Origin: Diphasiastrum complanatum
Lineage: Eukaryota; Streptophyta; Lycopodiopsida; Lycopodiales; Lycopodiaceae
DNA: 64,000 bases
Assembly (NCBI GenBank): GCA_029204225.1
Contig: CM055106.1
Location: 5,372,858 to 5,436,857 of the forward strand
Reading direction: 5' to 3'
Part shown: piece after piece, positions 1-13,290 of the stretch
Layout: every line of letters starts with the position of its first letter
Numbering within the stretch: position 1 is the stretch's first letter
Translations under genes and position numbers: made by a program
Notes under the pieces: model-generated
Seen by the model: only the letters and a program-made list of their open reading frames with translations
Told to the model about the DNA's origin: nothing
The model's database searches: none

Positions 1-86
1 CCAAGGTACACCATTCAAGCATGCAACAACAAGGGGTACAACTTCATAAAGCAACTAACATATGAATGAAGCATAAACAAGTGATG

Positions 87-317
87 TTATGAATCATTGG
101 TTTTGCTAGCTTTATCTGCAGAAACACTTGTTGAGCTTCTTACATTGACCAAATTTTTCTCAGCAAGTTCCTTTTCTCTAATTTTCTCTGCCAAACTCAA
201 AGGTATCTCCATTCCTGGATAATCTTCAATGCTGTGATTTGCAACCAACAAAGTAACAATGTCATTTATTTTCTCTCCATTGTCTTCTAATAGAATTCCC
301 AGTTCTTATGCACTAGT
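87..317 (-). CDS. possible terminal exon of an unidentified protein
   Basis: On the minus strand a frame runs from a possible acceptor (CATAAG) near 317 to a TAA at 89-87, giving about 75 codons rich in Glu, Lys and Asn (it includes HSIEDYPGMEIPLSLAEK and ends SKTNDS). Its composition looks coding and it contains an amphipathic, charged stretch. I do not recognise the family. It could be a downstream exon of the PHD-finger gene at 5.6-7.1 kb, which lies on the same strand, or the end of another gene. No start, domain or second exon is established, so this is a weak call. Confidence 0.3.
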
Positions 318-1265
318 CGTAAAAATTCAATCTCATTAGCCATTTGGCAACATAAGCGTACAGTGAATCACAAAGCTAAGAGACATATGTAGGGGCTAGC
401 CAATGTTCATTTGATCACAAAAGACTTGACTACCAACAAATTGTCTTGCCTACCATTGAATCAACAGATAGCAACCAATTCCCAAGAAAATACGACAGGG
501 AAAAATTTATTCCACAGATTATAGAGCACTCAAATGGAATGAATTAGAAACTTGAACATGATAGACACAAGTGCAAACGAACATGAGCTGGAAAAAAGAA
601 TGGAGGAAAGCAAGGTGGTCAAAATTCCACCTCGTTCACATGTGCATGAATGCTTCTCAGAAATGTTTAACGAGGTTTTTGAGACCAACCAATTTGTTAC
701 GATTAACTGGGCCCGGGCTATGCTAGAACAAAGAAAATTCATGCTATATCATCAAGATGGATTGCACAAATTAAACCCAATAATACTGGACCACATGATA
801 GTAATGTCAATTAAAATGCACCAGTCAAAAAAATAAGCTCAAAATGCTCAAGTTGAGAACACAGCATAAAATACGAAAACAGGGTAACTGAAGGTTGAGA
901 CTACTCTGTGCTGATTGTATTATAAGAATTTCACGTGAAAGCTGGTGTGAAGATACCCTGACCCGTCTCCATGTGAAGTGTTGAGCATGTGAATGACTAG
1001 GTGCCACATTAATGAAGTCCTTGTGTGCCAGAAAGTGGATAGATGGTATGTATCAATGCCAATAAAACTCCCCAATCATGCATTTAAAAAGTTTACCTCG
1101 AAATCATAATTCTTTTGCCAGAAGATTTTTGTTGGTTTGTACTATTCCTAGAGGAGAAAAACTGTTAAACTTTTTAAGCACATTGGATCGAGGCGTGTGA
1201 GCACTCTACAAGCATCTATTCGACGATTGGGACGCTGTGGGCACAGTGAAAAATGTATAAAACTA
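318..1265. other. no gene recognised
   Basis: A plus-strand frame at 552-836 (94 codons) looks mildly protein-like, but it has no recognisable domain, splice context or neighbour, so I do not call it a gene. Otherwise I see nothing. Confidence 0.4.
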
Positions 1266-1985
1266 GCTGTAGGTGTCGGATTGGGGTGATGTAAAATGCT
1301 AGACTGTGTTTCCTCATGCATGCAGGAATGCCTGGAATGTCTGTTCTGGCCATTACGGCACGTACTTGAAGTTATGAATGCATTGCTCTCTTTTGGTGTT
1401 TTCTCCTAGCCCTATTTGTGTAATAAGCTGTAGGTATCAGATTGACGGACCGAAAGATGCTAGATTTTATCCTAATGCCTACAAGAATGCCAGGAGTCTC
1501 AATTTTCGCATTTACGGCCCATACATCAAGTTATGAACGTGGTGCTCAGTTTTTGTCATTTTTTGCCCTAATTTGTGAACTGATCTGTAGGCTCCTGATT
1601 GACATGCCGTAAGATGTTATGCTATGTTTCTTAATGCCTAAAAGATTGCTAGTAGTGTCGGTTTTAGCCCATACGGCACGTATATCTCAAGTTTTGAATA
1701 TTGTGCTCGTTTTTTCGTGTCATTTTTTGTCGTAATTTGGGAAATGGCTTGTATTTATCTGATAGATGGTTGTGAGATGCTATGTTGTGTTTCTTAATGC
1801 CTACAAGAATGTTAGGAATGTCTCTATTGGCATTTGCAGCATGTAGGTCACGTTTTGAATGTCATGCTCGCCTTTTTCGTGTTGCTTTTGTCGGTAATTT
1901 ATTTTGGCATGTTTTGTGTGTTTTGCAAGGCTTTGAGCAGTTGCAGTGCCTGTAGCTGATAGATCAGATTGACATGATGCCGGTT
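1266..1985. repeat. degenerate ~160-bp tandem repeat
   Basis: Diverged units begin with a CTGTAGG-like block near 1266, 1427, 1584 and 1747, with a partial copy near 1948. The spacing is 161, 157 and 163 bp, then about 200. Each unit repeats the same order of landmarks: a GATGCTA-like block, 'tttcttaatgcctacaag', a 'tacggc-cgta' block, then 'aagttatgaa'. Units differ at many positions, so the array is old. No coding potential is seen. Confidence 0.75.
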
Positions 1986-1994
1986 GTTGGTAGG

Positions 1995-2255
1995 TGTTAG
2001 GGTTAATGTTCACATTAGTACCCCTAATGTTATCATCTAGGTTAATTAGGATTGGGCCATGCCTGCGTTCTAATTCTAGAGGCCCTTACCTATATTTAGT
2101 AAAAGTCTAGTTAGACTATAGTCAGATAAGTTCCAGATTCTAGTGCTTGATTTGGAGCACAAGTTATTGCTAGCCACTAACTAGTAACTACTAACCACTA
2201 AAAAAGATCAATGCCTACTGTTAACTTCTAACTAACTAGTTACCAAACTAGTTTT
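1995..2255 (+). mobile_element. truncated Copia LTR (same family as element B)
   Basis: It starts TGTTAGGGTTAATG and carries the family signatures 'acccctaatgttatcat' and 'ggccatgcctgcg', which are shared with the LTRs at 8780, 30544 and 35804. The later landmark 'gtaggtgggcgcact' is missing, so the LTR is truncated or strongly diverged before the LINE sequence that begins near 2256. Confidence 0.6.
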
Positions 2256-2640
2256 CTTCACACTGGGACGGCTCAGGGTGTCTTCTCATCAGCTAGCTAT
2301 TGAGATTGGGAGGTTCCATGGTATTCCTAGAGAGGAGCGGATTTGCCGGTTATGCTCTCTCGGTGAGGTGGAGTCTGAGTAGCATTTTATCTTTCGATGC
2401 CATGTATACTATGAGATCAGAGGGAGATATCACTACTTGCCTACCACTCTACGCTCTCTCATAGTCTATGAGGACCCACGGTGTGTCGCTCTGATGGTAC
2501 GCGAGATGTCCATATTGCGAAGAGATCTATACGGGACATCCCAGCATTTTACCTCTCAGCCATTGATTACTTCCTTCTTTACTAGATGGAGATCGCATGA
2601 TATAGTGCCTGCGGATGATGATGACGACGACAATGTACTA
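2256..2640 (+). pseudogene. LINE fragment: C-terminal zinc-binding region of the RT protein
   Basis: The translated fragment contains LGRLRVSSHQLAIEIGR, then RICRLCSLGE and HFIFRCHVYYE, the Cys/His cluster typical of the zinc-binding tail after a LINE reverse transcriptase. It continues into LRSLIVYEDPRCVALMV and a tail with ITSFFTRWR and an Asp run. One in-frame stop interrupts the zinc region. The same module recurs at 3400-3940 and 45460-46000, so this is one of at least three copies of one LINE family here. It has no RT core and cannot act on its own. Confidence 0.75.
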
Positions 2641-2699
2641 CACATGGATAGTCGATGATGATGATGACGACAAGGATAGCCGGTTACATGCTCATAGAG

Positions 2700-5317
<2,618 letters not shown>

Positions 5318-5382
<65 letters not shown>

Positions 5383-5383
5383 C
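5318..5383. repeat. (CT)n(AC)n compound microsatellite
   Basis: About 49 bp of CT followed by about 17 bp of CA. It directly follows the LINE-like 3' end 'cgttaataaagctttctt', the same arrangement as at 4218. Confidence 0.95.
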
Positions 5384-5602
5384 CAGATCCAAGCAAGAGT
5401 ACTTGAAACTAGCGAACTGAGCTGCCTGTAACAAAGCAAATAATTTCTCGAGCCAAGTACAAGGTCTGCCTGGCCACAATTTTAGGTTGTAACATGCAGA
5501 TCTAGACTCATCAACAAAATAATAAAACAAAAGATATCATACTAGGTCACTAACAAACAATAATTATGTAAAAACATCATAGGTTTTGAGAATCCAGAAA
5601 GA

Positions 5603-7090
5603 TTACACATTAGCTTCCAGTAAAGGTTGATCATCTTTGCCTGTCCATTCAGGTACTTCTGCCTGATACTTGACTCCAATCCTGACCTGTGTCCTATATT
5701 GGCCTCTGAACTGACAAACATCCCAGGCACAAGAAGTGGGGTAACCTTCTCCTCTCCAGACTCCAACACCGAGAGAACCTTCTAATAAACAAGATTCCAA
5801 AGACTTACTTCCCTTTTTCTTGATTCTCTTATCCTTCCTTCTGCAAAAGCTGCAAGTCCATCTATCATCCCGGGGTAGAGTTCGCGCCTTGGGTTGACAA
5901 CAAGCTACATGAAATACTTGCTCACAAGCATCACAAATAAGTGTGCCAACAGCATCCTCTGGTTTACCACAGATTCTGCAGTTTTGAGTAATAACTCCAT
6001 CACCAACAATTCCAGGTCTAGTTGCAGCAGCACAAATGACTCGAGGAACAAGTTTATCACTGCTTTTAAAAACCCCAAACTGTTCCAAAAAATTTAGGCA
6101 GCTTTCCACCTTCAATATTTTCTCAGTGCGCTGCACAATGCCACCACTAGAAGAGCAAGCCAGCTGCAAAGACCTCTCTTTAATGCCCCCTTCTGGATCC
6201 AAAACAAGTTCAATATCTAGACTTCCAACCGGGGTAGATCTGTATTGACTTAAGTCATTTTCTGCAACTGATGTCTTTGACTGAGCGATGAGAGGAGAAT
6301 ATCGACCGGATAAATTAACCACTTCTGCAATTGTACCGCATCCACTTTTGAAAATCTTCTCAATGTTCCTATCAGACGTATGTCCCAAGCGCATTCGTTC
6401 TAGATTCCCGCTTCCTTGCAAGCGTTTTCCTTGCCTTGAGCTGAAAGCTTGGGAGCTCCTGCTTGCCGATGAGGGTTCAACATATGATATAGTTTTGGTA
6501 TTCCTCTGAACTGTCTCACTGCTTGGATTTTTGCTGCATAGTTCTGAAGGTGTTAATGCCTTGACACTTTGAATAGAAGGCTTGAAGTTCACAGTGGCTT
6601 GTTTTCCAACTATATTCCCACTTGGACCATCATACTCCACATTTGATAATTGGCTGAATAGTTTGACATATTGACCAGAATACATAGGCCCTTTATCCAC
6701 CAGACTTTTGCACATCTTCACAATAGGAACTTCAAGCAACGAAGCTCTTTCTTCAAAATCTTGCTTCCCTTCCACTTCAACAACCGCCATGGCCCTGTCT
6801 GATGTATTAGGTCTAAAAGAGTGTTTCCCTTCAAAAGAACCAAATCTAGAAACAGCCCCATCTCCTAGACAATGAGCCCCTGTTCCCAGCAGCTTTTGAA
6901 AATTTTTCCCAAAAGCTAAATGAGATCCTTCATAATCTACACGGCGGGGAAAAATATCATGTAGCCTCCTCTTTTTGGTTGGCAAATTCAAGGGTAATAA
7001 TTCAGATGAGAGTATCTCAACACTGCTGGATGGAGCAACTCTTTTGTGTAAGGATTTCATAATTAAAGGCCTCTGTTTGTACTGCACAGA
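5603..7090 (-). CDS. PHD-finger protein with ELM2-like motif (large exon)
   Basis: One long minus-strand exon. The first in-frame ATG is at 7060 (MKSLHKRV). A splice acceptor (CTGTGCAG) lies just upstream at 7091, so the frame may continue from an earlier exon or the intron may lie in the 5' UTR. The first ~360 residues are low in recognisable domains and include a basic patch (LPTKKRRLHD) that could be a nuclear signal. A C4HC3 PHD finger starts near residue 360, CRICGKPE to WTCSFC, with the LICDAC and FHVAC zinc ligands intact. Basic RRKDKRIKKKG follows, then RIGVKYQAEVPEW, which resembles the start of an ELM2 segment. The likely role is reading histone tails in the nucleus. The frame ends at TAA 5603-5605; a further exon cannot be excluded. 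LINE debris lies directly downstream. Confidence 0.75.
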   Translation of the reverse strand, partial: SVQYKQRPLIMKSLHKRVAPSSSVEILSSELLPLNLPTKKRRLHDIFPRRVDYEGSHLAFGKNFQKLLGTGAHCLGDGAVSRFGSFEGKHSFRPNTSDRAMAVVEVEGKQDFEERASLLEVPIVKMCKSLVDKGPMYSGQYVKLFSQLSNVEYDGPSGNIVGKQATVNFKPSIQSVKALTPSELCSKNPSSETVQRNTKTISYVEPSSASRSSQAFSSRQGKRLQGSGNLERMRLGHTSDRNIEKIFKSGCGTIAEVVNLSGRYSPLIAQSKTSVAENDLSQYRSTPVGSLDIELVLDPEGGIKERSLQLACSSSGGIVQRTEKILKVESCLNFLEQFGVFKSSDKLVPRVICAAATRPGIVGDGVITQNCRICGKPEDAVGTLICDACEQVFHVACCQPKARTLPRDDRWTCSFCRRKDKRIKKKGSKSLESCLLEGSLGVGVWRGEGYPTSCAWDVCQFRGQYRTQVRIGVKYQAEVPEWTGKDDQPLLEANV

Positions 7091-8540
7091 TCAGAATTCA
7101 GCTGATCAAATCAAACCATACACATAACCAGTTTACTGGATAATGCTAATAGTCAGTAACAGATACAAAACTCCAAAAATGAACCCACACTTTTAGATAG
7201 AAGTTACAATCAGTAACGATCGTTTCACAAAACTTCCATCTCCATGAAGCTCAATATTTGTTAGAAGTGAACTCTGTACTTTTCATGTGGGGAAATGTCA
7301 CAAATGATGTACATGAAACGTGTAGAGAGCACTACATATTATTCATTCCACATGTGCCTCTAACAATGTCAGCTTCCTTCACTAAGATAAAAAGCAGAAA
7401 CAACACCATGGACATAGTCCTCTGCATCCAGGCAAACATTAAACTCGTGTTTAATTAGGCCAATATGTGGGAGGGTGCAAATCGACCCTCTTTGTGCTTG
7501 CTTTTCTGTTTGTGTGGTGTAACACTTTTCAAGGCTTGATAGGAATATGACCCTGACTAAGAAGACTGGCCCTGAAGGAAGATATTTCAACATCATCGAA
7601 AGTCTTTAATAATTCAATGAGCATATAAATCCACAGCAACATTTCTGGTATGTTCTTTAATTGGCAAAAGATCCTTGTGATGAAAGACTTCTTCATTGCG
7701 TCTAGGTTTCAATTTTCTAAGGTTGCTGTACACAAACCTTAGTAAACTTTTTGGCACAGAATATCTTTGGTGTGACAATGGTGACTTGAACTGTCTGTCC
7801 CCTGATTGAAATAAAATTTTCAATAACCTGCAACATTTTATACAGGTAGGAAGGGTTTATCGTTGAATCTGGAGGAATAAACACTTTCAACCAATGTACT
7901 TAAGAGATTCTTGTTAGCTCAGTGCAGGTTTGAAAATATTGACAAAAGAAAGCCCAACCAACAGATTTCGCACAAAAATACCTAGTTGTTCACTCTTATT
8001 CATGATAATTTGTGGCTCAGGTCGGAACTCATTGAAGTGTTTGATGATGGACTAAAGTCCAAAATGTTCAGGATGGTTAGAAAATGAATATACTTAAGTA
8101 CTATAACAAGCACCTGCGCAGAAAATAGCATGGTCTTGGGAAATGGTGGTGACAATTCTAGGGTCCTTCAAATTTCAGAGCCGGTCATGTTCCAGCCAAA
8201 CACATAAGGGGTTGCGTGAGGAGTCCAATTTCTCTAAGAATTAAGGTCATTAGGTGGCAACAGTGGGTGAAACCTACCCCTGATTAGCATAACATTCATA
8301 TGAGGTAGATCCCATGAGCACTATGCATGGCACACCTCATCAGACATGAAGTCCATTAAACCACAGGGAATGCCATGTTTCCTAGATCACTATATGGCTA
8401 TTCTTTGTACATGCAGATTGCAGCAAATATGCAAAAAGTGGCTGCAGACTCACACCCTCCACGCAGTAACACACATGTTCCACCCAATTTGGAAATCCAC
8501 ATGCTTCAGGATCGCCATGAGTTTGTTAGATGGTCCATGA
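7091..8540. other. upstream of the PHD gene; no further exon established
   Basis: It should hold the 5' UTR, intron and promoter of the minus-strand PHD gene. A 70-codon minus frame at 7614-7823 is the best exon candidate but has no recognised domain. I see no repeat with clear borders. Confidence 0.4.
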
Positions 8541-8750
8541 CATCCCTACTCACGTCCTAGGGTAAATGCAAGTCACGTGCACAAAACATATGTCCCCATT
8601 GGACAGTGGACTTCATATATTTGTACAACAAACAACTTACAAATGCTATCACATCCCTACTCATGTCATCAGTAGATGCAAGTCACATGCACAAACATAT
8701 GTTCACATTAGCTTTCTTAGATTTGTACAACAACCAATGTACTAAGTTTC
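8541..8750. repeat. tandem duplication, ~111-bp period
   Basis: 'catccctactcacgtc', 'atgcaagtcacgtgcaca' and 'tttgtacaacaa' recur in the same order starting at 8652 with scattered substitutions. There are two copies and no coding content. Confidence 0.75.
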
Positions 8751-8779
8751 TATCACTTCTCATAAAAAGAAGGGCAAGC

Positions 8780-9269
8780 TGTTAGACTTAATCTTTACTT
8801 TAGTACCCCTAGTGTTATCATTTAGGATTGATTAGTGATAGTTCGGCCATGCCTGCGTGCTATTATAAGGGGGGCATTACTATTTATAGTAAGTCATATT
8901 TTAGGGTCATTACTATTTATAGTAAATTCGTTTTTTAGTCATGCATGTAGGTGGGCGCACTACTACTAGAATAGGATTTGCTTTTATCACTTAGAAACTC
9001 ATCTTGGGTGTTTACCCAATATAGGTAGTAATTATAGCAATTAGCTTTTTGTCGCTTTTTGTCTTTTGCTATTTGCTTTTTGCTTTTTACCTTACACATA
9101 GTTTAGAGAAAGTATATATGTAGGCTGGTGCCCTACCTCAATTGTAATGGGACATAGTTCGAGTACATCTCTTCATCATTGTTGTTCTCTCTCATGTGTA
9201 TGACTATTGTCTAACAACAATAGGTATCTTGTCTTGGGTTACTTGTATGATCAAGTCGGTTTTCTAACA
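8780..9269 (+). mobile_element. solo Copia LTR, 490 bp (element B family)
   Basis: It begins TGTTAGACTTAATC and ends CTAACA. It carries the family landmarks 'tagtgttatcat', 'ggccatgcctgcgtgcta' and 'gcatgtaggtgggcgcac' found in the LTRs of element B. Flanks are CAAGC on the left and CAAAC on the right, a 5-bp target duplication with one substitution. No PBS or coding region is attached, so it is a solo LTR left by LTR-LTR recombination. Confidence 0.75.
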
Positions 9270-9292
9270 CAAACTTACTCATGATGAAGGCT

Positions 9293-9920
9293 TGTCGTAA
9301 AGTGGTGGGCGTGAGCGGCAACGGAAGCTCGAGTCTTAGAGCGTAGGCGTGTAGGAACGGAAACGCAACAGTTAGCAGCAAAAATATTCAAGTAGAATAA
9401 TTCATACAGATTGCGCAAATGAACGACGCAGTAGTGAGACAAAAATTGCACTCTGATAAAATATCAACAGTGAGTACAATGGCTTGAAGTAATAATTTCA
9501 GCTTGTTGAGCGTGCAACGCTGCTACAGATAACTCTGATTGAAAGAGAATTTCAATTAACACTTACATAGTTTGATTCAGCTAGTATATATATTTACAAG
9601 TATCGAGAGACAAATATCTTACAAGCTTTTAATGTTATTTACGCCAGTCTTTGTATATGTACAAAGTTGGTAACCGCTAACCGCCTTTGGGATATTCGGT
9701 TGTCCAGTTGTTTTAGGGTTACTGATAAGTTGGCGACGTCGTTCTGCCAATGTAGCAAAAACGCGAAAAAGCCGAAAAAGCCGAAGGTGCCCTTAGACTA
9801 AAGGTATGCAACTCCTGAAGGTGCCTTTAGACTAAAGGTATGTAAATGCCAAAGGCGCCCTTAGATTTAAGGCAACGAAGAAGGCGAAAAAGGCGAAAAG
9901 TGCCTTAGACTAAAGGCAGA
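9293..9920 (-). repeat. 3' LTR of element C (truncated)
   Basis: It matches 11007 onward from TGTCGTAAA through 'gccttagactaaaggc'. It ends where a reverse-transcriptase reading frame (LVAKGFSQ) runs into it, so the LTR lacks most of the minisatellite present in the other copy. Confidence 0.7.
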
Positions 9921-9921
9921 T

Positions 9922-10865
9922 CTGGAATCTGGGAAAAGCCTTTGGCGACTAGCCTGGCCTTGTAACAATTTAGCCTTCCTTCAGCGTCGTACTTCGCCTT
10001 GAATATCCATTTGCATGGAATTGGGTTTCGGTCCTTTGGCAGCTCAGTGAATGTCCACGTTTGATTCTCCAACAGAGAATCGAATTCAGTGTCCATCGCT
10101 GCTTTCCATTGGTCAACATCAAGAGTAGACATTGCCTCAGAAACGGTGTTTGGTTCCTGCACAAAGTAGCAGGCCGGATCATCCTATAAATTTGGATGGA
10201 GGCTGTCTGGACCTGTTCGACCTTCTGGGTTGAACTTCGGTCCTCTGATGTGGGTTGACTCGTTGAGGTTCTGACTCATCGTCTGAGTCAGCGTCGGGAT
10301 TCTGCAGTTGAGTCTCTGGATCGGAATTGACTGGTTGCTCGATCACAGAGTCGGATTTATCAGCAGCTTTCCCTTTGTGGTCGATGAACTGGTCTTCCAC
10401 AAAAATGACGTCTCTACTGGTGAATGCCTTCTCGGTATCCAAATTGTAGAGCTTGTATGCCTTGTGGTCTGGGGAATAGCCGATGAAAATCGTTTCCTGT
10501 TCAGATCATCTAGCTTTCTTCTTAGATCCTCAGGAATCTAAGCGAAAGCGATGCATCCAAAAACTCGAATATGTTTGAGTGATGGTTTCGATCATAAGGT
10601 GTCTTGCCATTCAGGGCTTTGGTGATGGATCGATTCTACAAATAGGCAACTATAGTAACAGCTTCTGCCCAGAATTTCTTTGGAAGAGAGGCATGGGCCA
10701 TCATGCTCTTGGCACTTTCGATAAGTGTCCGATTCTTCCGTTTTTGCCATCAACGATGTCCCACAATTCTTTGGCTAGAAGTATAACTTGCATTTTGAAT
10801 TTCCAGAGATGATAGTTATCTCCATCGAGTTTGTCAATGAGAGATGAACTAGATGATGAATCCAT
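9922..10865 (-). pseudogene. element C gag-integrase-RT remnant
   Basis: Reading on the minus strand from ATG at 10865: a Copia gag N-terminus (SLIDKLDGDNYHLWKFKMQ, ending near DIVDGK) joins directly, near 10740, to the end of the integrase core (ESAKSMMAHASLPKKFWAEA), so most of gag, the protease and the integrase catalytic region are gone. The integrase C-terminal part (DTEKAFTSRDVIFVED) and the linker rich in acidic and basic residues follow. The reverse transcriptase then starts ([41 protein letters not shown]) and is cut by the 3' LTR. The catalytic YVDD and the RNase H are missing, so the element cannot transpose by itself. Confidence 0.75.
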
Positions 10866-11006
10866 TCTGATTGAACGAGATCGTTGGTAGAAACAACGAT
10901 GGTCAGAATATTGTTGGCTGCGCGTTTGCTAGAAAGACGTCTTGATAGAAACAAGACTGATAATCCGCAGTAGAAATAGATTACTAAAATGCCTGCTCTG
11001 ATACCA

Positions 11007-11462
11007 TGTCGTAAAACGGTGGGCGTGAGCGTTAGCGAAAGCTCGAGTCTTAGCGTGTAGGAACGGAAATGCAACAGTTAGCAACAGAAATATTCAAGTA
11101 GAAAAATTAATAAAGATTGCGCAAATGAACGACGCAGTAGTGAGACAAAAATTGCACTCTGATAAAATATCAACAGTGAGTACAATGGCTTCAAGTAATA
11201 ACTTCAGCTTGCTGAGCGTGATATCGCTGGCTACAGATAACTCTGATTGAAAGAGAATTTCAATTAACACTTACATAGCTTGATTCAGCTAGTATATATA
11301 TTTACAAGTGTCGAGAGGCAAATATCTTACAAGCTTTTGATGCTATTTACGCCAGTCTTTGTATATGTACAAAGTTGGTAACCGCTAACCGCCTTTGGGA
11401 TATTTGGTTGTCCAGCTGTTTTAGGGTTACTGATAAGTTGGCGACGTCGGTCTGCCAATGTA
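11007..11462 (-). repeat. 5' LTR of element C, unique part
   Basis: From TGTCGTAAAACGG it matches the 9293 copy closely through 'ccgctaaccgcctttggg' and 'ttggcgacgtcg'. Beyond this it runs into short 'gccgaaaaagccgaa' repeats. Confidence 0.75.
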
Positions 11463-12020
11463 GCAAAAACGTGAAAAAGCCGAAAAAGCCGAAGGTGCCC
11501 TTAGACTGAAGGTCTGCAACTCCTTAAGGTGCTCTTAGGCTAAAGGTATGTAAATCTCGAAGGCGCCCTTGGATTTAAGACAGCGAAGAAGGCGAAAAAG
11601 CCGAAAAGTGCCTTAGACTATAGGCAGCGAAGAAGGCGAAGATGCCTTAGACTAAAGGCGTCAAAAATAGAAGATGCCTTAGATTTTAAGGCAGCGAAAA
11701 AGCCGAAAAAGCCGAAAAGTGCCTTAGACTAAAGGCGGCGAAGAAGGCGAAGGTGCCTCAGACTAAAGGTAGCGAAAAAGCAAAAAGTGCCTTAGATTTT
11801 AAGGCAGCGAAAAAGTCGAAAAAGCCGAAGGTGCCTTAAAAATGGTTTCTAAGGCATTCTAACCACTTTGTCGCATTTTTCGCGAAGGGGCAAAAAAGGC
11901 GAAAAAGGCAAAGGTGCCTTAGGAATGGTTTCCAAGGCATTCTGGCCACTTGGCCACTGTGTCGCATTTTTTGCTAAAGTGCGAAAAAGGCCAAGGTGCC
12001 TAAAAATGGTTAAGGCAAAA
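11463..12020. repeat. minisatellite inside or next to the element C LTR
   Basis: There are two interleaved unit types. One is about 35 bp, of the form 'aaggcgaaggtgccttaga' plus 'ctaaaggcagcgaag'. The other is about 78 bp and contains 'aatggtttctaaggcattc', a near-palindrome TGGCCACTTGGCCA and 'gtgtcgcatttttcgc'. The same units recur at 37850-38280 and 38766-39175. Confidence 0.85.
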
Positions 12021-13065
12021 AGAATTTTAAAAAGGGAAAAAAATGTGAAGGTCCGAAAACATGTAGTTGGCCTTTGGTTTTCAGGATGCTCATTACTTGA
12101 ACAATTTGTTTAAGGCTGAGCATAAGAAATCTAACAAGGCTAACGAAAGATGACAAAGATACTAACATCAGATAATGAGTATACAATAGTGAAGTAGACG
12201 ATGACTTCAATTTCTAGTGAACAAGGGTGCCAAATCTTACATCTATACAAATGCATTTGCTTTTTTCGTTTTCTACCTAGATAGTAGCCTAAGATACTTG
12301 TTATTGACCGGTATCTATGAGTTGGATTTGCTATACTGAAATGTATGGTGAGCTACAACCTTGGTTTGAAGCCAAAAAGCACATTGTACATGACGCTTAG
12401 ATCGTCAAATCCCATAACCATTCAATAAAGAAAAGATTTTTCCACTTGAGAGGAAGGACAAATTGCAAGATAAAGATGACTTTTATGCAACCCTCTATAT
12501 CTATCTTCACTACGTCATAAACCCCAAAAATATGCACTCAAAGAAATCATGGAGGAGTCAGAGTTTCCACTAAACCAGATGAACCTCAAGCTCTCGGAGA
12601 TAACAATCATCACTTCTTATCCGTGATACTTGACCTTAAAACGTAAAAGTTTAAGTCGAACATACAAGGAGCTGCTAAAAGCGAGAAAAATGTTTGACGG
12701 AAACAAGGACTTGAAAGACATTCATATCCAAGCATCAAAAAATCGCAAAGCATCCAAAAATGCTTCTAGCACATCGTTTCGGTTTCCAAAAGCTGTAGGA
12801 CTTTATAAAACGCAAGATATACTACTAGGTGAAAGCACAGACACCGCAGGCAGTGCAAAAAGTTTAGGAAGGTTACATGTGCATATTAGACGATGCGATT
12901 ATTAAGAAACACAATACAATACATGTTTGTGAGCTAATAGCAATCTGAATGAAAAGAAAAAGTGCCTGATTACTTACTTTGTATTTAGGCTAGATGAAAC
13001 CCGTAGATCTTAAAGAGAGCTTGGTACTCACATCCAAGACATGATCGATCAGACATGATCGATCG
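12021..13065. other. no gene recognised
   Basis: A 91-codon plus frame at 12630-12905 has no recognisable motif. No borders of mobile elements are visible. Confidence 0.4.
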
Positions 13066-13119
13066 TGATGATGAAGAAGAAGGAGAAGAAGAAGAAGAAG
13101 AGGAAGAAAGAAGGAAGGA
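13066..13119. repeat. GAA-rich microsatellite
   Basis: Imperfect (GAA)n. Its right flank ('gtgctgccaaatggg') resembles the flank of the GAA stretch at 49097-49150 in the omega-amidase first exon. Confidence 0.8.
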
Positions 13120-13290
13120 TTGAATGAAGCGAGAAGGCGTGCTGCCAAATGGGCCATGGCGCTCCCAATTTAGTGCCATTGTGCCTTTTTCAACTTGGCC
13201 AATACCAAGTGTCCACGTACACTGCTACTACTTTTTACCTCCCCTCTCTGTGATGGCAACTTAATAATCTGCTCATCTGTCCATCAGAGC

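Larger units (their letters stand above)
9293..12020 (-). mobile_element. Copia element C, internally deleted, minus strand
   Basis: Related LTRs start TGTCGTAAA at 9293 and 11007, both followed by 'ggtgggcgtgagcg' and 'gctcgagtctta'. Immediately left of the second is the complement of a tRNA-Met type primer site (minus strand TGGTATCAGAGCAGG), so the 5' LTR is the right-hand one. The internal part is only about 1.1 kb and holds gag, integrase and RT pieces joined by deletions. The outer right end is blurred by a minisatellite (11463-12020). A third copy of the LTR lies at 37356. Confidence 0.8.

Noticed and set aside
552-836. 94-codon plus-strand frame as a gene
   Set aside because: Composition is reasonable, but there is no domain, no splice partner and an overlapping minus frame, so support is insufficient.
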